64,000 nt of DNA from Siniperca chuatsi (taxonomy: Eukaryota; Chordata; Actinopteri; Centrarchiformes; Sinipercidae): positions 12,026,929-12,090,928 of the forward strand of contig NC_058056.1 in the NCBI RefSeq assembly GCF_020085105.1, given 5' to 3'. The notes under the pieces were generated by a model that was given only the letters and a program-made list of their open reading frames with translations, did not search any database and was not told where the DNA came from. Below are positions 1 to 13,100 of this stretch, piece after piece. A program made the translations under genes and the position numbers. Every line of letters begins with the position of its first letter. Position 1 is the stretch's first letter.

Positions 1-96
1 AAAATAATAATACGTGGTGTTTTTATTCTCTACAGACTTTGCTGTGATTACAGGTGATCTCTGGATTAGTGTGGAAATCTTTACAGGACTGTTAAA

Positions 97-3000
97 ATGA
101 ATTCACTCTTTAAAGGACGATTGGGTGCGTCTGCACTCCTGCTCCTAATGTTACTTCTGGACTCCACTTTTGGCCAGGAGACTGGTGAGAAATGCTTAGC
201 CCGATTCAAGAAAGGTCGGGAGGATTTTATTCTCGATGCCGATGAATCTGTGAAACGCGGAGCGACGTTCATTTCGTCTCCGCAACTGGTTCGATACAAG
301 GATTGCGTGAGCGCCTGCTGCAAAGAGCCGAAGTGCAACGTCGCCTTCATGGAGAGAGGAGACGAGGAAGGCTTGGTTAACAACTGCTTTCTGTTTGATT
401 GTCTGCACAAAAAGAAATACGTCTGCCGCTTTGTTGGGAAGACAGGATATATGAATTACATCCTGGAACCCGTGCATGAGAGTTCTCTTCAAGTGGATGT
501 TCCTCCAAGTAAGACCAAAACTCATACAGCAAACTGTCATTTGTATGGCAGTGTTTTTATTTATTTTTTATATGTAGGGACGTATATCATAGTCCCCCCC
601 TTGATAAGATAGTCATGGGGGACCTCTTATCTGTAGGATCACTGTGATTAGTCACACTTTTGTTATGTTTCTGTAGAACTGAACAATTATGTGTTGCATT
701 AGAAGATTTCACGGATTACGGAAAGGGATCACATGATGAAAATAGTAATTATGAAAATAGTAATTACATTCTGCCTTTGAGCTAACAGACTAAGAGAAAA
801 GTCTACCTCCACAAACCAAGTGTCTATGTGCACATGCCAGCTAAATAAATCTTTTTTGCTTCATTTACTCAGGAAAATAAATCATCTTTTGTGTGCTCAA
901 ATCATTTCTTTTAGTGGTTTGCGTTAAAACACAGTTTGTGTATATCAGGATATATGAGGCCACAGATTTTGGGCAGAAACTGTCAATTCAGCATGTTCAC
1001 ACATGCCCGGCCATTATTGCCGCTGGTTCAGGTTTCTGTTTCTACCTCTGCCTGTTCATGTGTTCCAACAGTATCTTGGTCTGTAATTTTTACTCGTCTA
1101 CGCACAAATTACTGTAGATTGTCTAAATGTGATATACATTGATAGTACGCTCTCTCTCCAGATGAATCTGACCGTCCGCCGGTGGCCAATGGAGGCCAGG
1201 ACCTGGTGGTCCAGCCTCAAGACAGCGTGATACTGAATGGCATAGGGAGCAAAGATGACAAGGGGATTGCGTCTTTCCACTGGCAAATGCTCACTGTATA
1301 TCCTCACGCTGTCATTGAGGTGAGGAAAGAGAAATATTAGCTATCCTGCGTCTGTGTCTGATATTCCTTTTAAATGTCCTCTGTAATGTTATTTATTTGT
1401 ACCTCTCACTTACTTGAAAATCAACTGGCAATAATAAGAAAACACTGTCTTTCCGTGCCTTGTAGAAAACCAGCTTTGATGACCAGATTATCGTGTCCAA
1501 TCTGACATCTGGGATTTACAAATTCCAGCTGACCGTCATAGACACCATTGGCCAGTCAGACTCAACCAAGGTCACGGTCTTGGTCCTTACTCCTGAGCAG
1601 TCTGAGCGTGAGTATCTAGACTGAGGAAAAAGCTGGCTGAAACCTTGGCGTGATCTGAACATATTTATTTATACAGGGCATCTGTTTCATTCAGGTTTTC
1701 TCGGAATGCATGGAAAACATTTTCATCCTGTAGACCAAAACCTGCATAGCATTAATATCCCACTGCAAATCTGAGCTTGTCACTTAAATCTAATATCAGA
1801 ATTGGGTGCTGCAGTTTCAATAGTTTCTCTGCAAATATAGACTCAAAGGGGGCATTTGAAGAAATGGTTGAGTTTCAGTCATGTGTCCCCTGTTCGTTGA
1901 CACTTCTTTTGGCTTATTCAGAGTCACCTGCCTTGTGTTTAATGTTGGGGCAAGAGATGATGATGCCCTTTTTGGTTCCTACCTTTTTAAAGCACATTAT
2001 TAAATTCCATAAATCTCCCTTTTATTCAAAACGTACACTTATTGCAGGACTGTCTCCCTGTCCCAAGTTATCAGTATCAGTAGCACAGAGCCTTCTCGAG
2101 GTACACCTAATCTTATGGTAGGAACACCTGGCGCCACATAACCCAAAACAACATAATCACAGGGCCTGAGGCATCTATTACACCCATAAAACTACTCAGA
2201 GGAGCCCAAATTTCTCCAACAGTATTGATAAAGTGATTCTGCCGGGGTGGGGATGGGGGGTGTCTGAGGAACTCAACCCATTGTTTGGCATTTGTCACAA
2301 GGGTGAGCTGTTACATGTTGGTTGTGATCAAACCTGTCAGGGCATGCTTGACTAATTCCTGTGGACTGAATGACGAAACAGTATGAAGATAGAGATTAAA
2401 GCTCACGTTATAAGAGGATTAGACCAAATTCTGCTCATATAAGGGGGAAACTGCTGATAGCACAACTGAAATTTGGAACAAGTTGTTTCTTTGTCATGGA
2501 ACAGCGGTTGGTTAGAAGTTATCCCTGGCGTCACGTGAAGTTTCCATGTCACTTCCCTTGAAACACAGCACAGAAAGCCGCAGTGAAGCTTTCTTGACAC
2601 TGCACATTTGGAGTCTCTTCAGAAAATGGAAGTGAGCAGCGCAGTTGGTGTGGTTTTAACTGCTTCTCTGCTACCATCCCACCACACACACACACACACA
2701 CACACACACCCCCCACCCAACTCAGCAAAACCTGTCAGTCTAGTTTCAGCTTGGGTTACACAAACAAGACGACGAGTCACCATTGACATCCTCTTCTGAT
2801 TTAAAATTATTTAAGTTTTATAAGTCATTTCTGTCATGGCTGTATTTAAAGGTTGTTGGTTGATTGTAGACTGAAGGACAAGAAAAGACTTAACCATTCA
2901 GTGACTCAGTTACTCATTAATAGCTTATGTTCTGAATCATGTTAGGAATGTGCTTCACTGGAATATGCATGGGCAGGGCAGCAAATCCACATTTACACCA

Positions 3001-6000
3001 CAATAATGAATGGATTGAATAGCAACTAAACCCATTCACGAATGACAGTCAGAGATGAGAACATGGTAATGAAACTGTAGCTTACAGTTCCTTGCTATAT
3101 GTGAGCACTCTGGTGATACTTAGTATATTGATCATCAACCACATGCAGACAACCTACATCCCCTTCTTCAACCTCACTGTCTATCAAAACACACCACCTC
3201 TTCTTCTCAGTTGCACTTCTCTATACAGGACAACCTCATGTGTAATTATGTGTCTGACTAGGACAAACGACAAAAGAAAATCCCACCAAATCTGGTATCA
3301 GATATCAGAAAAAACTATTAATGGTTGTTAAGTGTCTAGTGAAGTCATCTGATACACATTAAATCAGTTTTTTCCAGCCTTTGGAGTTATTACTTCTGTG
3401 GATGATTATTGTGCTGAGTACAGACAAGACATCTTTGATAATTTATAACAAGATTTTAGCCACAGGAAGCCTTGCTGAGAGTGTTTGTGCTGTTTCTCAC
3501 TTAACTGAACCATATTTGTTGCACCACTAACAAAACCATGTACGTGACATCACAGTGTGGGGAAAAAAATCAATCATTAACTCTCAAACTTTTCACAGTG
3601 GTGTAAGCGCTGTGAGCTTGTATGAGTAAATCATTCAATGTCCTCCTCAAAGTCACAAAGAAATGGCATTTTGATGTGTTGTTATGATTTGTTGGAACAA
3701 AAAGGATTGTTAAGATGTGTTTAAGTTCAAAATGCTTTTTCCCTGATCTTACTCTCCCACCAAATTCAGACTTCATTTAAAATCAATAGATTCTTGCCAG
3801 TGGGGCACAACAGTTATTTCCACTGTGATAATATGACTAGTGAGATTTGATTATGTATTTAATACTGGCACAGTATGAAGTAACCACAGATTTTCAGGGA
3901 GTATAAGCAAAATGACTATGATTCATTGTGAATCAAACCTAATCCTTCATTTTGTGTCCCACCAGACCACTGTATGGTTCCAAAGAAGGTTGGGCCGTGT
4001 CGCAGTGCTTTCCCTCGCTGGCATTACAATGCTGCCTCAGAGAAGTGTGAGCAGTTCACCTGGGGGGGCTGCAGGGAGAATCTCAACAACTATGTTACCA
4101 TGGAAGAATGCATTAAGGCCTGCTCTAGCTCAGGTATATGTGCTTTTATACTTTAATTTCTATGGTGTCATGTTTTTTCTTGTTACTTTGTTGTTGGTTT
4201 TTGAAAATGTGATCTTTTTAATTGAAGGGTTTATGCTCCAAAATACTAGCACAAAAGGCTGTAGGTGTCACACTTCATTTCCCACATTGTTTTGTTTATG
4301 CTGCAATTTGTGCCTTTTCTGCAATATCAATTATCTAACTCTTTTATTCAGAAAAACCTGAAAGTAGCCAGTGAAACAGCTGAAATGGCAACAGTAAAAA
4401 TTACTAGTAGTTAAAGGAATAGTTTTTTCATTTTGGAATCATCTGGGCTTTTTTTTGCCCAGAGTTAGATGAAAAGATCTAAACCACTCTCATGTCTGTA
4501 TGGTAAATAAGATGCTACAGCTAGGAGACGGTTAACCTAACTTAGCATAAAGATTGGAAAGGGGGGGGCAGCTAGCCTGGCTCTGTTTGAAGGTCACAAA
4601 TCTCCCTACCAGCACCTCTAGAACTTGCTAATGAACACGTTATCTCGTTTGTTTAATCTGTACCAAAACTAAAGTGTAAAAACAACACATTATTTGTTTT
4701 TATTGGGGACTATGTGCCGGACTACCTCTTCACTGGGCCAGTGACTTCCAAGAGTCTCCACTAGTTTCATGGTGATACGTTTGCTTGGTAAACTTGCTTG
4801 GTAATTTTTAACAAATAATTGAATTTTGTTGTTTCTCTTTCAGAAAAAGGAAGTATAGCTGGTAGAGGTTTGCCAATTCCCGCGCCTCAAGGTAGGTTAA
4901 TTCTGCTAGTTGATAATAGAAATACTATGTATTTAATCTTCTGACACAATTTCTTCTACTACACGAAACAGTTGATAATTGTCTCAATCATACTATTTGT
5001 GGGGAAAGCGAATGATGAAAGTCTACTAGTGCAATTTATTCAATTCAATTTTATTTATATAGCGCCAATTCATAACAGAAGTTATCTCATTGCGCTTTTC
5101 CTATAGAGCAGGTCTAGACCCATCCCACCATGAGCAAGCATTTGGCGACAGTGGCATGGAAAAACTTCCTTTAAGAGGGCAGAAACCTTGGACAGAACCA
5201 GACTCAATGGTGGGCGGCCATCCGCCACTGCTGTGTTAGGTTTTTTGAGAGAGAGAATGAAAAGGGGTTTGGGGGAAGGGGATAGGGTTAGGAAGGCACA
5301 ATGCAAAGACCACGTAGAATTACATTTCTTTTTTTAATATAGTAGAATAGTAATTGTAGTGTTAATTTTAATAAATTAGTAATAATAGGAATGGCAGCTA
5401 TAGGAAGAATAATGCCAGCATCAGTAACAGAGCCAATAACAACAACTGCAGTAGCAGTTGTCGAGCAGGAACACAGGGGCAGCAGGTGGCCCACAACCAC
5501 AGATCCAGACTCTGCAGCTCCAGAGGCAAAAATACCTGCTGAAAGCGACAGAAGGAGAGAGGAGAGAAATGAGAAAGCACAGAACTACAGGAGAGACAAG
5601 ATGTTGAGTTAGTAACATGCAGTAATGGGATATAAATACATACAGATGGAGAGGGAGAGAAGGAGAGAGGAAAGAGGCACATCATGTGAAGTCTCCCGGC
5701 AGTCTAGGCCTATAGCAGCATAACTAAGGGATGGTTCAGGACTCACCCAAGCCAGCCCTAATTATAAGCTTTATCAAAAAGGAAAGTCTTTAGCCTACTC
5801 TTAAATGTGGAGATGGTGTCTGCCTCCCAAACCCTAACTGGGACCTGATTCCACAGGAAAGGAGCTTGATAACTGAAGGCTCTGGCTCCCATTCTACTTT
5901 TGGAGACTCTAGGAACCACAAGTAACCCTGCAACCTGGGAGTGCAGTGTTCTAGTCGGATAATATGGTGTTATGAGATCTTTAAGATACGATGGTGCCAG

Positions 6001-9000
6001 ACCATTAAGAGCTTTGTAGGTGAGGAGAAGGATTTTAAATTCTATTCTAAATTTTACAGGGAGCCAGTGCAGAGAAGCTAATATTGGAGAGATATGATCT
6101 ATTTTCCTAGTTTTTGTCAGTACACGTGCCGCAACATTCTGGATCAACTGGCGAGTCTTAAGGGACTTATTCGGGCAGCCGGATAATAAGAGATTGCAGT
6201 AGTACAGTCTTGAAGTAACAAATGCATGCACAAATTTTTCGGCATCATTTTGAGACAGGATGTACCTGATTTTTGCATTACATAGGTGAAAAAGGCAGTC
6301 CTTGAAGTTTGTTACATGTGGGAGTTAAAGGATAAATCCTGATCAAAGATAACTCGAAGGTTCCTTACAGTGCTGCTGGAAGCCAGGGCAATGCCATCTA
6401 GAGTAACTATATCTTTCGATAATTTGTCTCGGAGGTGTCTGGGACCAAGTACAATAACTTCAGTTTTGAGTTTAACATCAGAAAGCTGGCATACAAGGCT
6501 CTACAGCTGTTTCCAAGGTTCCTGTGTTTGAAGACAAGTCGGCACCGGTTAAAGGCAGGACCTGATGAATTTTTTCTCTAATAGTTAAAATTTTATCATT
6601 AAAGAAGCTCATGAAGTTGTTGCTACTGAGAGCTATAGGAATACATGGTTCAATAGAGCTGTGATTCTTGTCAGCCTGGCTACAGTGCTGAAAAGAAACC
6701 TTGGATTGTTTTTTATTTTCCTTTATTAATGATGAGTAGTAAGCTGCTCTAGCATTACGGAGGGCCTTCCTATATGTTTTAAGACTATCTTGCCAGACTA
6801 AACGGGATTCTTCCAGGTTGTTGGAACGCCATAATGCATATCATCTGGCCTCTGTGGGTGATTAAAAAGGAACAATCCTCCCCTTCCTAGAATTTAAGGT
6901 ATATGCTACCTACTGTTAGCATATAAGGAAGGCAAAGAGCAGAAGCAACCTGAAAACAGCTATCTGCTGCAGCCGAAAACGACGCTATGAGAGTGAACCA
7001 CAATAGTAAAATTGAGAGCTAGACAGCAAAACAATGAGCTGAAACAGATGATAATTCTCTGGAGCTTCATCACTATGAGCAACCCCTTTCACATTATTTT
7101 CACAATATTTTCACATTATTTTCACATTGTCATTTGATACATTGTTATTATAAAAATCTCAATATAGCCACTTTAAAGCAACGGTTCTGATGCAGTACAA
7201 GTGACAATTTCCTCTGTGTTTGTGGACCACAGGAGAAAAATGTGGTGCTGCGTGTACCACAGACCAGTTCACCTGTGCAAATGGCTGCTGTTTGGATCCA
7301 GGCCTAGAGTGTGACTCAACCCCACAATGTAGCGACGGCTCAGATGAGCAGAAATGCGAGGACTGTGAGCAATGACTATGCAAACTAGGCTTCATTTTCA
7401 TACAGGCTAATGGAATTATAAATGCAGCAATGATATGACACTGATAAAATGTTTCCTTAAAAGACATGCTAACTTGAATTATGTCCTGTCTACCTATTAG
7501 TGGAAAACAAGTTTCAGATTCTGCTGCAGATTCCAGTGAATGAAAAAAAAGGTAATTTGAACTTTAAGTCTTTTATTGTTGTTGATTTTTGCTTTCCAAA
7601 CCTTTGGCGTGCTGATTTTTGTCATTTTAGAATTTGTTGTAATTGTAAAACATGCTCTTGCCATCTGTTAATACTACACTACCTACAATTTCACCCCACC
7701 TGCTCATTTATTGTCATTCACAGTGCGCTGCACAGAGTTTCCTGACACAGGAACCTGCAGGGACAGTATCAGCAAGTGGTATTACAACCCCTTACAAAAG
7801 GACTGCTTACGCTTCAACTACGGCGGCTGCCAAGGCAATGAGAACAGATTTGACTCTAGAGAAGCCTGTATCGCAGTTTGCTGGGGAATAACAGGTGGGT
7901 TGTTATTAACATTAAGTGGGCATTTAACGGATATTTGCATCACATGAGGCACATGAAGATGGTATCATTTTCCACACATACATTTTTTTATAGTATTTTA
8001 TTTTTTGTTGATGCAATGATTTTGTTTGGGTCGGCATTCTTGTCTACTGTTGTCTAAGTGGTGCCAGCACTTTCTACTGCCTCAGGCTGTTTTCACAGAT
8101 TGTTTTCTAATCAACTATCACCTGCAGTGGCCCAGCAAGAACAGTTGACAACCCAAAAAACTGTCAACAGTGTTAAGTGTAAATGTGAACTCTGAATTCT
8201 TCTCAGGAAGTTCTGCTTCTTTGTTAATGTCCAAAACTGATATTAATTTTAATGTGTAAGAAGTGGGGGGAAAAAAGGTAATTGTTTTTTTGAAGTTGCT
8301 CCACAGATATGGAGATGGGGTGTTGTAGTAGCAGTAATAGTAGTACTACTACAGTAGTACTACAGCAGTACTACTACTGGAGCAGTAGTAGTAGTACTAC
8401 TACTGCACAGAACTGCGCAAAGCCCCGTCAGTTGGGTCTGAAGACTACAAGTTTGATTACCAGACCTCTGTAACCCCCTCCTCCCCTCCGCTTGAGACTC
8501 GAGAGTACATTAACCGCTACTAGCATAACACTCCCCGATCTCCAAATGAACTGTCGGCCGTCACGGTCCATTGTGGGTGCCAGGTTTTGACAAGAAGCCA
8601 TTGCAGGTTTAATTTACCTTCATAGTGCAGATTGATGTTTAATGAACTCTTTTCATCTTTTGTATCTGTCATGTACTGCATAAAAATTCTAAAACCATAT
8701 CATGTCTTTTTCCTTACTTCAGAAAATGATGTATTTGAAAAAAATGAGGAATTTGAAAGCAGAGTGTCTGAAAGCCAGACAGGTACGGTATTGCCCTTCA
8801 TTTTTTCAGTCCATACTGGGAAAAATGTTCAAATTATACCTACCTAAAAAAACTAGCTCCATCAGCTTTGCCTTCCAGTTCTTTGCTGTTCAGTAATGTC
8901 AAAGCTTCATTCTCTTCACTTTTCCAGTTCACTGAGTTGCTGAGAGCAGCATTTGATTTTGTGATCCACTTTCTCAGCTTTGCAGCCTTTCATGTAGTGT

Positions 9001-9243
9001 CTGTAAATGACCAACCATCAAGTTAACTTCTTAAAATGTATTTTAATTTATTTGACAGGTACTGTAGCGATAGCTGCCCTCCTTGGTGTAGCTATCTTCA
9101 TCCTCCTAGCCATCCTGGTGTACTGCCTGATGAAGGGAAAGAAGAAGTCTTCACAACACCAACGTGTGCCCGTCAACACCGCCCCGGTCACCTTGGAGGA
9201 CAGAGAGCGTCTGGTCTACAATAGCACCACCAAGCCCATCTGA
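97..9243 (+). CDS. spint1: Kunitz-type serine protease inhibitor 1 (HAI-1), type I membrane protein
   Basis: Coding exons by splice sites and phase: 97-508, 1162-1319, 1466-1607, 3966-4133, 4844-4891, 7233-7364, 7501-7551, 7724-7894, 8723-8782, 9059-9243. They sum to 1527 nt, or 508 aa (human about 513-529). Domain order seen: signal peptide 1-26; Cys-rich MANEC domain about 34-120; PKD-like domain about 140-237; Kunitz 1 about 239-293 with six Cys and GPCRS, so P1 is Arg; LDL-receptor class A about 311-352 ending in SDGSDE; Kunitz 2 about 372-426 with TGTCRD, P1 Arg; membrane segment about 449-470; short tail ending [10 protein letters not shown], like the human LVYNHTTRPL. The family inhibits HGF activator, matriptase and hepsin at epithelial surfaces; that role is from family knowledge. 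All internal introns from exon 3 on are phase 1. A splice acceptor at 34-35 suggests an upstream noncoding exon outside the window. Which teleost paralogue (spint1a or spint1b) this is I cannot tell. Confidence 0.93.
1608..3965 (+). other. spint1 intron between PKD and Kunitz 1 exons
   Basis: About 2.4 kb. It holds a (CA)n tract at 2683-2709 followed by a C-rich stretch. Short open frames here have no recognisable family and no splice support. Nothing else identified. Confidence 0.6.
2683..2709. repeat. (CA)n microsatellite
   Basis: About 13 uninterrupted CA units run into a C-rich stretch inside a spint1 intron. Confidence 0.9.
4412..4775 (+). repeat. Fish interspersed repeat, probable non-autonomous DNA element
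   Basis: The stretch begins TTAAAGGAATAGTT and contains a block reading 'gttagatgaaaagatct..ccactctcatgtctgt', then 'gctagcctggctctg' and 'tatgtgccggacta'. I recognise this arrangement from memory as a very common element in percomorph genomes, often with foldback ends. No coding capacity. The exact family name and the boundaries are uncertain. Confidence 0.6.
5031..6855 (-). mobile_element. L2/Maui-type LINE fragment, 5'-truncated and internally deleted
   Basis: Read on the minus strand, 6231-5758 encodes the C-terminal part of an L2-clade non-LTR retrotransposon polyprotein ([50 protein letters not shown]). Upstream, 6470-6235 continues the same protein ([15 protein letters not shown], then DAEKFVHAF) through an in-frame stop and small indels. 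Upstream again, 6855-6535 encodes the linker normally found before the reverse transcriptase core ([29 protein letters not shown]). The 3' end, near 5031-5062, is the typical tail GGCGCTATATAAATAAAATTGAATTGAAT. The endonuclease and the catalytic reverse-transcriptase centre are absent. It lies antisense in the spint1 intron 4892-7232 and is dead. Confidence 0.85.
6860..7180. repeat. Possible second interspersed repeat beside the LINE
   Basis: Sequence such as 'tgctgcagccgaaaacgac', 'gagctagacagcaaaacaat' and the tail with repeated 'ttttcacatta' motifs up to 'gccactttaaagc' resembles a short non-autonomous fish repeat that I recall from intergenic DNA. No coding capacity. Boundaries are approximate and the family is unnamed here. 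Confidence 0.4.
8324..8406. repeat. Palindromic GTA/TAC trinucleotide repeat
   Basis: An imperfect tract of GTA/AGT units alternates with TAC/ACT units. The right end, 8382-8406, folds as an 11-bp stem (GCAGTAGTAGT with ACTACTACTGC) with a 3-nt loop. It is intronic, between the Kunitz 2 exon and the next spint1 exon. Confidence 0.85.
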
Positions 9244-10185
9244 CACCTCAGTCCTCACCTTTGACCCCTTGTCCTAGTGGTGAATGACACTGGTTTTGGA
9301 GCTGTGTTGTACACTGAACAAACTCGCATTGATGGGAGGAAACAATGTCCGTTGACTAAGTTTGATCTGTTTTTTTATTTTGTCCATATATGGATGTATT
9401 TTGCAAGGGTGATTTACACAGAAGGCAAAACGTCTTCAATGATGAGATGTGATTTTTAGCTCGTTTTTAATGCAGAGGCCTGTTAAAATGAGTTGTCGGA
9501 TATCACTTTTTACTCAAGGATTTTCATTAGTGTGGAGGTAGAATACCATTGGATATCATACACATTGTTCCCATGAGACCAGTTTAAATTCATAAATATT
9601 TTCTACTTTGTTGTACTTCCTTCAATTAAATGATCTGATATTGTCAGTGAACATCTCTTTTTGTAACAAAGCCAGTTGTAATGTCAGACCCTTAATTGTC
9701 AGTAGGTCCACATTGGCTTGCTACTTCAAAGTAAGAGTCTAGATTCCCTTGGTCTTCTTAAAACGGAGCTCTGGGAAATTTTGTGGATAATTAAAGTTAA
9801 ATGGTGATCCCTTCAACTTCCTCAAGTCCTGCCACGCCAGCGTCAGATTTATTTTTATCCTTATCCTTATTTTTATACACCGTTGTTACATTGGATTATA
9901 CCTACATGCGTAATGTTGTACATAATCTTAGAATTTTGAGAAAATAATATTTTACTTGAGAAGGTTATTTTATCAATGATTTTTCAAAAGTGTTTTTAGA
10001 ACAAGCGTAATGCATACATTAAATAATGCTTATTGGTACCTTTTTATGAAGCAGCATTGCTGTTGAATATTCAATATTTTAAATGTATAAAATGTTTGTA
10101 CATACGATGTGATATAGGTTTCTGTAACTTTAGTAGAATCGTGATGTTTATAGGCTACTAAATAAAAATATTAGCTCAAAAGGTA
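9244..10185 (+). other. spint1: spint1 3' untranslated region
   Basis: AT-rich noncoding sequence follows the stop codon. A canonical AATAAA at 10161-10166 is the likely poly(A) signal, giving a 3'UTR of about 0.94 kb. No open frame with recognisable homology lies in it. Confidence 0.6.
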
Positions 10186-13100
10186 CTTGGGAGAGTTTTG
10201 TGTCATGTATATTTGTGATATTTTTGAGTCTCAATACACTGTGGTTACTAGTTTTTATATGTATATAATATTTATTGACTTTTATTGTTTTTTCACCCCT
10301 CACATCCCACGAGGGTTTTTTTCCCAAGGTTACTTATCTATACTATGCACATGTACACATTATTATTATACATTTACTTCCTTTTGCTGTTCTGACACTT
10401 CATCAGTAAAGTTTATCATATCTTAATCACAGATAAACGGTTTCAATAGTACTTAAGGCAAGTACTTTTTAAACTGTTGTTTAATTCAACGTAAAGATCA
10501 CAGGCTGATGAATTTAGAACTTGTGATGCCACTTCTTGCAACAAATTGCTCTTTCAGCCTCTGTTAAACTGTTACTTTCAAACAACTGTCACGTTTTGTG
10601 TCTGTCGGTCACAAAGTAAATTTTTTTTCTCTCTTTCTAGCAGCCTCCCTCAGAAGCCAGCCAATTCCCCTTTTTACTGTAACATAGGTATTATCCAAGC
10701 TCCTCATAGGCCATATAATTCCAGGTTGTTTTAACTTCAGGGTATACTTCAGGAATTTCAGGTGTAGCTTTTCCAATATACAAATGTTTTCAAACCTGCA
10801 CATTGCACACTAGCACTGGTGTGACTTACCAAGCTGGCATATAACCAGTAACCCTCTTTCTTTAAAAAGAAAAATTGAGGCAGATGTGACATCTTTTAAA
10901 TGTAATTACACAATATTACATTAGATTGACACTTATGATAGAGCTGCCTTTATAAATCACACAGTGAAGTGCTTTTAGAAATTAATAAAAAAAACATATG
11001 CTTTGGAAATTTTCCCCTGTACTGAACCCTAGACCATATAGAGCATGCCCACAGCAGGTTTAAGTTAAGCTTCAGATACATGTAGTGGCATTTAGGTCAT
11101 CTCTACAGGATACAGGACAACTTGGTTTCGACTAAACCACAGGTGCAGTTTAGCCCTTTAACGTCCTCACTAAGAAAAAAGCAAATTTTTCTTTGCATTG
11201 TTTAATTCCTTGGGGCAATAATAACAACTATCAATGTTTTGTTTTTAACAGACCCCACATTTTTTTTAATATAGGTCTCTACCAAACGGTTGAGAAGTTG
11301 CTTCATGGTAAAAGTATCAAAATATTAATAATGATAATAATCAAAATAATCAAATAATCCTCAATTTATTCATTGTCATCACTCAGATCAGCATCAGAGA
11401 GAGATTTTCTTGTATAAGGGCTAGAAGAAGCCCCAGGCCTTGCACCCTATGCTTGCACCATAAAATGTTTTAGTATCCATCTATTATTTGTAAAACAGAA
11501 AGGAAAAAAAATCTAAATTACAATCTATGTACTGTTTTAATGCTAGTAATATGTTAGTATACCAACATATGTCAATTTGTTACCATGGAATTAGTAGTAT
11601 TATCAGCACTTGTATTATTTCTACATATTTATTCTAGATATTTACCATATTTACAGTACTTCTCATCTCATCATCTCAGAAATAGTGAAAAGTTTTTTTT
11701 ATTTTAGAAAAATTGTAAATGTATTATCTTAGCATCACTACCTTTACCACTAGCTAAATGACAATTAAACGGTTTAGTCAATTGTGTTTTTAGACAGTAA
11801 AAAATCATACTTATGAAATTATTTCAGCATAAATATAATGACTAACATTAAATGTATCATATGAACAACAATGAATGATTGGAAGTTTTTTATTTTGTAG
11901 CAAATAGTCAATTTTAATTACATTAGCTTAGCTTCAGGCAACAACCCATTTAGTAGAGAATGTTTTTAGAAGATTATTTGACCCTTATTAGACTTTTTTT
12001 TTGCTGTTTCAAGTTACATAATTCTGTTCAGTAAGACCTTTGAAACTATAATATGTTGAAAAAAATATGCTTACCTTTCCAACAGTCCTCCTGCTACATG
12101 TTCGGAGTGACTATTTTGTTACTAACTTCCTGTAAGTAGCCAAACTGAAAGGGCGTACTATTTAAACACACAACGAGATCTAACATACCTAAACCGAGTG
12201 GTAGAGATGGCTCAATCAGGTTGAGTTAAGTTTAACACATTTTTCAGTAAGATAGAATGGCTCAAAATGTGCTTAATGTTAATAAAGGGTGTTAAACTGC
12301 AGCCTCTGAGGACACAGCAATGGGGTCTCAGAGACCAGACAACACAGGTTTAACCCGTCTTAACCCCTAAACCACAGTCCCATAGTGACCATATCCACGT
12401 ATTATATTGTTTTACAACAATACAACATATTAGGCGGGCCTTTACCTGTTATAGAGTTTTATTATTTCTAAATAAGGACTAGTCCTGCACTGTACTGTCA
12501 TGAGACTATTTTCTGACAATATAGTTACTGATAATTTTTCAAATATTGATCAGATAAATTGAATTTTATTGTCATCCTTCTCTGGAATTTCACATCTGTA
12601 TGGGAAATATCTTGTTAACATTCAAGTTTCAGGCACGCAACAACTGTTACCTACACATATGACATAGGCATTGCCCTTTATTACCAGCAGACGGCGACAT
12701 TGGTTTATTATACATTCAACTCACCAGCATTGTGCAGCTAAATCAGATTAATATGGGATACACAAACTATTTCTTTTATTCTAAAGTCTTTGTCTTATTC
12801 TGATTCTTTAGAATAGCGCATCTCTTGCTTGTACCATATATTTAAGGCAATAAAGCTGCACATTGTACTGGAGCAAGTTCGGTCTACAAGACCTCTGTAT
12901 ATGACGAGAGCTGCATTTTCACATTGTGTTGACTCTTTCAGTAAAGTCATCCAGCATATTGTTTTCTTCACAGCCTGTATGGGGATCTAGAAATAATCCT
13001 CAGGGGCAGGGCAGGGAGGGGGTTGTGCAAAGCACAAGCGCCCCTCTCTATTTAATCAGCGAGACATAAATTAGCACCCACCCAATTGATTCACTGAAGC

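Noticed and set aside
81-540. Minus-strand open frames opposite the first spint1 exon
   Set aside because: Shadows of the MANEC-encoding exon; the plus strand has the signal peptide, Cys pattern and splice donor.
5391-5685. Open frames on both strands in the LINE 3' tail region
   Set aside because: They lie in the noncoding 3' part of the retrotransposon and are repeat-derived.
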